From Dentipellis sp. KUC8613 (taxonomy: Eukaryota; Basidiomycota; Agaricomycetes; Russulales; Hericiaceae): a stretch of 15,194 bases of DNA. Numbering within the stretch: the first letter of the stretch is position 1; every line of letters starts with the position of its first letter. This document shows positions 9,622-15,194 of this stretch, piece after piece. The notes below the pieces were generated by a model that ran no database searches, was not told where the DNA came from, and saw only the letters and a list, made by a program, of their open reading frames with translations. A program made the translations under genes and the position numbers. The stretch spans positions 260,667 to 275,860 of the forward strand of contig NSJX01000037.1 of assembly GCA_002286715.1 (NCBI GenBank). Reading direction: 5' to 3'.

Positions 9622-9637
9622 CTGAGTGAAACTGTCT

Positions 9638-9646
9638 CCTTACTCG
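9638..9646. repeat. Right copy of 9-bp direct repeat (putative target-site duplication)
   Basis: CCTTACTCG is identical to 7584-7592. Joining the outer flanks at this word gives a plausible empty site. Confidence 0.55.
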
Positions 9647-12385
9647 TGGTGTTCGAGTATTGCACAGCCTCAGACTGGCGATTCGAAAACGACCTTTATC
9701 CATCTCCACCTCTCAGTCCCCACAGTGCTACAATCACCTCATTCATGGCTTGACGAGCGCGTCTCTTATCTAGTATTTTGAGGCTCTTAAGCTTTGAGCT
9801 GGATCTCTGATGGCGTAATTGAAAGGCGACCAATTGAATCAAGTTCTACAAGTTCACCGTGCCCTCATTGTAACGCGCGGCCCCCTGTTTCTCTGGTTGT
9901 CACTTTCTCCTTGTTGCCTCGAGATTGTATCGACAGTGTATGTCTACCACTTTTTTCACTCCACTGGGTTTTTCAAACCTTTTCTGACACAAGGACTCAC
10001 GCGGCGGCGTCGTAAACGGTCTGTCTCAAGCCTTCGCCATTTCGATTCTCCTTCAATATGTTTCATGAGGCGTGATTCTCCACTTCTATCTGATTCTGGG
10101 TTTTCTTACTGATTCGACTTCTGAACTTTCCCTCAACAAGCGGATATTCACTGTCCGTCGACGCACGCCAAAACTAGTCACGGTACTGATGCAGACACAT
10201 CCCTAGTTGTCAGACTTAGTTCTCACTACTCGCGGAGACTTGCCGCGCTGGCCACGCTGATGCATTCATCTCTTTGAGTGCCTTTCTACTTGCCAAGAAA
10301 ATTTCGTTCTTGCAGTGTCGCCGCTTCAAGCCCCCCGCAATGTGCTTCCCGGATTCCTTTTTGGTAGAGTGTGAGCTCTTCTCTGCTGAGATGATATATT
10401 TGCAGCTCACGACTCGCATTGTCTGCATTCGTTTTTCAGACGCTGAACTCCAGCTGCAGCGCTCTTCCGGCGGAACGCATGCTTGTAACAGTATACGCTT
10501 TGATGCTTTTCGCCGGAGCTTTAGGGTATTAGCAGCACTGCAACGTGTAGCCCACATGTTGCTGCGTGTGTGAAGATGCAGGACGCTTCGAACTGAAGGT
10601 AGGCTCTCTGGCTGCGTCCTTGCCCATACCGCTCATCTACTGCTTGCAGAGGTCCAAGCCTCAGCTACCCACTCGAGGGCATCGCTATCGCAGCGTGATC
10701 GCGGAGCCTTCGAGACGTCGCAACTTTCCCACTGAGACCTTCACCTACGGTTCAATGACGCCGTTCAGAGCATCAATGTTGTAGGTTGAGTCGTCGGGCG
10801 ACTCGAAGGCACAGTTCTATCCCCGCTATAGTATATCCTTGCAGAGGGCAATGCGGCCCGGTGATCTTGCCTGCATCGATTCGGGGTCGCGTTCAGCAGC
10901 ATCATGTCAATCCGTAGGTATCCATTTGTTCTCGTTTACCGCGATTATATCTATACTCATGAGGAGATAGGCTATCGTGCGTGAGTCCTTTGCCTACGGT
11001 GCGAATATGAGGGCTATGACTGATTCATTCTATATGAACACATCGCGATGATCAGGATGGAGTTCATCGCAAGGTAATATAAAACATCAGAACTCATGAT
11101 TTCGAAGCACTACGGCTGATCAGCACCTATAGACATGGATACAAAGAGCTTGGAACTATCTCTGGCGTAGAGTTTTTCACTGATGCTGGTGCCTCACAGC
11201 GCTACGCCATCCTGTGCTTCTCGGCATCTTCCCGAAACAACTTCTTTGCACCGCGTGATGTTCTGACCGAGTCTCCAAGGCACACACTCTTTCTAGGGAA
11301 AATGGTGTCAGGCCCGCACATGCAGCACCGCGGATTCGCTAAACATCAGCAAGCGCAAGTGGTGAAGATGACTGTTCTCTGTCGAGCAGCTGTTACCGAA
11401 GGTCGGTGTATTGAGTACCTTCTCGCTATGCCGCAGATGATGAACGCCAGCTATCCAGGTAAGACGACACCTGGAACGACATGTATTGATAAAATGTACG
11501 CACGCTATCCTTATGACCATGCCACCGAGTCGCCACGGCGCCTCTGCATCACTGGTACCGCTTCTCAATCGCGCTGCAGCTAGGCTCTAGGTGACATATG
11601 TTACGGCGCTCGCAAATAGTCACGAGCAACTGACCCATTTCTAGCTCACGCAAGGGCTCGGCATGCAAGTGGTCACCGCAGCACAAACCCCTGAACTGAC
11701 ACCCGTCTCTATCCCAGCGCTAGAGATCCAACATAACTCAAGCGGCTGAAGAATGCAGTAAAAACGTATCATCTGAAACATCTCATGTTGATCTGATGGA
11801 CATGAGTGCACTATTGACCAGTGGTCCTGGGAAAAATCTCGCTTCTACTCAGGGGAGACATTGTACACGATTCAGGCATGTTATTATTAGCTCTTTGAAA
11901 CATCTAATCATTCAACCATACGGCAGGTCATCAAGCGGACAGCATGGCCTTTGTAGCTATTGTATTACCACTGGCATCCATGCCGTGTCCGTCAGCCATC
12001 GTAACGCCGACATTGTAGCGATGGGAATGATGTACATATCTTCGGCTTAGTCTAGAGCCTCCAAAGAAGCTCAGACAGGTCGTATCGGGTGATGCGGCGC
12101 CTCTTCAACCTCCGTCAGCTCCCAATCTCAGAGGTGTCATCAAGTACACGGTGCGTCCCTTAGTGCCATGAATCATGATCTCACAAGATGTGACATAGCC
12201 TCAGAGTGTCGAAGAAGTGAGCTTCTATGTCGCGGCAAGCCACCCATTGAAAGATCAACAGTGAATGACAATCAAGAACGTATCATAGATTACATCGTGC
12301 TATGCTTGGGTGAGCATGGCCACTTTTCTGCGGCTTGATGCGGCTCCCGTTGATCGTCTAATACAGAGGAAAATCGTAGGTGTGC
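9647..12385. other. Long region without a recognised gene, between the insertion and copy D
   Basis: About 2.7 kb with ordinary CpG content. ORFs are short and overlap on both strands (for example 10274-10573 + and 10216-10557 -), with no motif I recognise. The best coding hint is a possible spliced + strand frame at 10904-10980, 11055-11073 and 11133-11583. It starts MSIRRYPFV, has a GTGAGT donor at 10981 and a CTGAT branch-like site before the AG at 11132. Its last segment of about 150 codons is within chance expectation for a window this size, so it is not called as a gene. No clear 7-TM family remnant was found. Confidence 0.4.
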
Positions 12386-12391
12386 TATAAA
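12386..12391 (+). promoter_or_regulatory. TATA box upstream of copy D
   Basis: TATAAA lies 50 bp before the ATG at 12436, the best match to a consensus TATA box among the copies. Sequence and conserved position are the only evidence. Confidence 0.5.
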
Positions 12392-12435
12392 GAGCAACCT
12401 AGATTTTCCAACGTCTGCATCTTTGCTCCCTCAAC

Positions 12436-14169
12436 ATGTGCGGAGAAGAGTACTTCACTGTACGTCGTGTTATATCCAGTTTTTTGTCCAAGTTTTGCAT
12501 TGACGAGGTGTCATCTCTTAGATCACAATCTCAAACCTATGGGTATGCAACCCGATCCCTAATTTGGCTTCATCTATCGACTAATTTTCTCTGTAACAGG
12601 TGGTCTCTGTCCTTTATGGTGAGCACCCGCTGGATCTGCTCTGAAGTGCGACGACCGAATAATTTTAAGGCCTTTATGTTGCATTATTCGGCGGATCGAT
12701 CTACGTGCTTTTATATCGACGGCCGAACGCCTACCATATGGCCGTTTCAATCGCGTTGTCCCTGCTCATCACCGCATACATGGGATTAACCCTAGCGATT
12801 GTCCTCACCGAACCCAATATCACTTCAAGCAGTTCCGTCGTCGACGGAAGTACACTCTTACCATGTGTCTCAGGTTCATCAGAGAGGCTTCACGAAGCCT
12901 TAACCTTCTACCCACTTAATATCGCTATGGCGGTCACAACAACATGCATATGGTATGTGCACATATTCTATTCTCATCGTACCTCTTACTGACAAGATTC
13001 TTTGCAGCTTGATTGCAGATGGAGTACTGGTAAATTCAAGCACATTGATGCTATCCGGGGGACCATACTGAGTATTGTATTCTAGATATACCGTTGCATC
13101 GTACTGTGGCCGCGCCGACTGGGACAATGGATCGGGACCTTCCTTGGCGCACTTCTATTGGCAGAGACAGGTACGCGGTAATTCCGCAGTATATAGAGTC
13201 TACTATGTTGAAGTTCTATGATGCTCCCAGCGGTAGGGCTCGCTGAATCATACTATATCGCGCAAGTATACTACCTGGAGAAGCAACAATCTGTCTCGAG
13301 CGAAACCACGCCACCACCGAGATGGCTCGAGATGGCGAACGACTTAGCTAAATTTGGTACTGCCAATAACTACCTGGAATTGGCTCTCAATGTCCTCGCG
13401 ACGCTTCTTATAGGTGAGCTCATTGCTCGTGTACGTACCGAAGGAAGTTGATACCTACGCACGGCGTGACCCAGCCTCGCGTATCTGGTACCTGGCCTAC
13501 CAGCTCGAGAAGACGATGGGCCGGGGGTTGACGGTTCGGTACCGGGCTGCTATATCCATCATGTGAGGCATCTCGTCGTCTGCAGGCATGTATATTTTCT
13601 CTTCGTACTGATGGCTGCCCCTGCAGAGTGGAGTCTGGCTCCCTGATCTCGGCATCACAGATAGTCATGACATGCATTGATGTGGTGAGCAGTGTCCAAA
13701 TATACGGTGTAAGTTATGAAATGTCTCGCGGCTTTTCACAACGTTAACGTTGCGGTGCTATATTAGAATCTCATTTCCGATATTAGCATTATGCTGCTCG
13801 TACGTCGTCGCCTCTAGCCATACTCGCTTCTTTGTTTATATTTCTCTTCGACAGGTGATTGCGCCAACGTTGATCATCGTCCGCGTCGGGATGGGGAAAG
13901 GCTTCGACGACGTGGTGGAGACGGCGCATCAAAATCACGCATCTGAAGGCATCCGTGAAACCCAAATCAGGTCCATCCGTTTTGCCGAGCGCCGAACGAC
14001 CACTACGGACGCGTCCCACCTTGCATCGCTCGGAGCGATCATTTCAACTGCAGGACCAGAGTCGGACAGCGATACACGCAGCGCGGCCAGCGATAGCGAG
14101 CAGTCGAAGGCGTTGGGCCGGACGGAAGAGGCAAAAGTCGAGAAGGAGGTTGGTTTCAGTGTCGTTTGA
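12436..14169 (+). CDS. Copy D: complete orphan 7-TM membrane protein, 11 exons, 384 aa
   Basis: Exons: 12436-12459, 12522-12542, 12600-12618, 12670-12952, 13008-13029, 13086-13170, 13231-13413, 13475-13562, 13627-13708, 13767-13799, 13855-14169 (TGA). Introns are 51-64 nt and GT..AG; the joined frame is 1155 nt. The first ten exons equal those of copy C to the nucleotide. The start MCGEEYFT is shared with B and C. Predicted TM helices are near residues 16-37, 45-67, 103-125, 138-158, 195-217, 238-266 and 270-293. Basic inner loops (YRRPNAYH, YRCIVLWPRR) give an N-out, 7-TM topology. The outer TM2-3 loop has a sequon (N71-I-T) and conserved C87. After VIAPTLIIVRVGMGKG, the tail carries SIRFAERRTTTTDASHLASL, then a Ser/Asp- and Glu/Lys-rich end. 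Unlike the other copies, intron 10 is 55 nt with a GTACGT donor and an internal stop, so it must be spliced. No function can be assigned. Confidence 0.89.
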
Positions 14170-15050
14170 TCTTGTTATCTTTCTATAGGTCTGCAACATG
14201 CGTAGATGCCGTGGTCTTGCTTTTGAAAGTATCAATACTTTGTATTTTACAAATAATTACAGGCTTCGAGTCGTGTAGACATATCTATTTAATCAGAATA
14301 GGATCCCATTCAAAGAAGTATTGACCACTTCGTAAGCCTCTATCCCCATAATAAGATCTGACCCTGTACCGCCGCATGAAAGACGGCACCTGTCAGTCCT
14401 CTATGTGCGCCCTCTCGCGCAGACCAGCGCGCGAGTTTTGATGTGCAGGTACCTACCAAGATCCACACATGTAGACCTTCTGAGCCGATTTCGTCAACGC
14501 ATGCATGCCTCGGTCGGACTCATAGCATGTAGAGGACTAGCGAAACGCAACCCACAGACATTGACTACGATTGCGCCCTCTGTCACGTCTGGATGGAGAA
14601 GAGCTCCAACACGTGTCTTGGATGCTTCTGAGGGATCCCCAGATCGTTGTTAATTGGGAAGGGTAGGTGAGGGCGCGAGTCGGCTGGCATTTCTTGTTCT
14701 TCAATCAAAACAATTGGAGGCTGGCTGCGTCACCGTGACCGTCAGTCATGCAGCCGACCATCGGGGGAGGAGTGCGTGTCGGAAGGACGAGTCCGCGATG
14801 CCACCTGGTCATCGTGCACAGTTTTGTATGCGAGTCAAAACATGAAGAGAGGAAGGTACGCACCCAGCTTCGTCTACCGCTGGTCATCCTGCGCCAAAGG
14901 CGAGCACTTTACGATTACTGGTCTCACCAAACGCATTTCGACCGATTCATTTGTAAGTAAGACTCGAGCAGTTCAAGAAAGGCGAACTGTAGGCTCTAGC
15001 TAGACGCTCGTGGGGTAGGGGTTTATGTTTGAGAGACGAGTCGACCCATT
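14170..15050. other. Region downstream of copy D, no recognised gene
   Basis: It includes the presumed 3' UTR of copy D, AT-rich around 14236-14262. A 7-bp hairpin (CTCGCGC 14414-14420, GCGCGAG 14429-14435) is followed by TTTT and is probably incidental. Short ORFs at 14654-15003 overlap in several frames. One ends at a GTAAGT donor-like site (14952-14957) and might be a gene fragment, but nothing identifies it. Confidence 0.4.
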
Positions 15051-15093
15051 CGACGCGCCTTGTTTCCGGGGCGCCCGCGCCGGGTACCGCGCC
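15051..15093. repeat. 43-bp GC-rich dispersed repeat, copy 2
   Basis: Gap-free match to 7543-7585 at 36 of 43 positions. The sequence after it differs from that after copy 1, so the right boundary is near 15093. Upstream, both copies are preceded by TAGGGGTT and GAGACGA-like words at slightly different spacing. Confidence 0.65.
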
Positions 15094-15194
15094 AGGGCAT
15101 TCAGCAGAAAAGGTAAAGATAACTGACAGAGCCGAGTGGTCAAAACCCCTGTTAAGTGGTGCAGCCGAGCCCGGCCGAGTCTGCGGTTCAAGGT

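Larger units (their letters stand above)
7593..9637. mobile_element. Non-autonomous, CpG-depleted DNA transposon-like insertion (2.05 kb)
   Basis: The ends are inverted and imperfect. The left end contains GTTACACTCCC then CCACGGATAT; the right end, reverse-complemented, contains GTTTCACTCAG then CCACGGATAT. That is about 20 of 26 positions, including a perfect 10-bp core (7610-7619 and 9612-9621). A 9-bp direct repeat flanks it. Inside the ends lie short repeats (CCCACAAAACT, CCACTAAAGTCC, and inverted GTGGGAGTTT forms). CpG is nearly absent, about 13 in 2 kb by eye, while adjacent host DNA is CpG-rich. No transposase motif is visible. The middle (8510-9200) is a C- and T-rich strand whose long open frames reflect a lack of stops, not protein. 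The mobile-element call is inference from structure. Confidence 0.62.

Noticed and set aside
10216..10573. Overlapping ORFs of about 100-113 codons on opposite strands
   Set aside because: No recognisable motif, no splice pattern, and a length expected by chance.
14414..14439. GC-rich hairpin followed by TTTT, resembling an intrinsic terminator
   Set aside because: This is a eukaryotic nuclear region with no nearby polymerase III gene, and the stem is only 7 bp.
14890..14940. Frame containing GEHFTITGL resembling the joined exon 1-2 peptide (GEEYFTITISNLW)
   Set aside because: The match is six residues in eight, with no MCGE start, no intron and no further homology. Probably chance.

Overview
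The window looks like nuclear DNA from a filamentous basidiomycete, most likely an Agaricomycete. The evidence is dense short GT..AG introns (51-65 nt), very small exons, and proteins matching a large orphan seven-transmembrane family of mushroom-forming fungi. Recognition marks are an IYRCxVLWP motif after TM3, ASRIW after TM5, VESG in TM6 and IAPTLIIVRVGxG at TM7. I know of no established function for this family, and none is invented here.

The main content is a tandem array of this one gene family, all on the + strand. Copy A (364-1902) has lost exons 1-3 and abuts a minisatellite (1-~300). Copy B (2622-3559) is a pseudogene with about 0.8 kb deleted internally. A more decayed 3' remnant lies at about 3734-4080. 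Copy C (4461-6167) and copy D (12436-14169) are complete genes of 11 exons each, encoding 376 and 384 residues. The first ten exons of C and D match in length to the nucleotide (24, 21, 19, 283, 22, 85, 183, 88, 82, 33 nt). B, C and D share a TATA-like box 45-52 bp before the ATG.

C and D are separated by 6.2 kb with no gene I can recognise. Inside it lies a 2.05 kb insertion (7593-9637) with a 9-bp direct repeat at its edges, imperfect terminal inverted repeats, subterminal arrays and almost no CpG. It looks like a non-autonomous DNA transposon that has lost CpG. A 43-bp GC-rich dispersed repeat lies next to this insertion (7543-7585) and again near the right end (15051-15093).

The predicted topology of the intact proteins is N-terminus outside, seven helices and a serine- and charge-rich cytoplasmic tail, as in G-protein-coupled receptors. 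Together the copies suggest a recently expanded and decaying locus of membrane receptors or sensors: two intact genes, one with a replaced 5' end, one internally deleted and one fragment. No rRNA gene, CRISPR array or bacterial-type operon is present.
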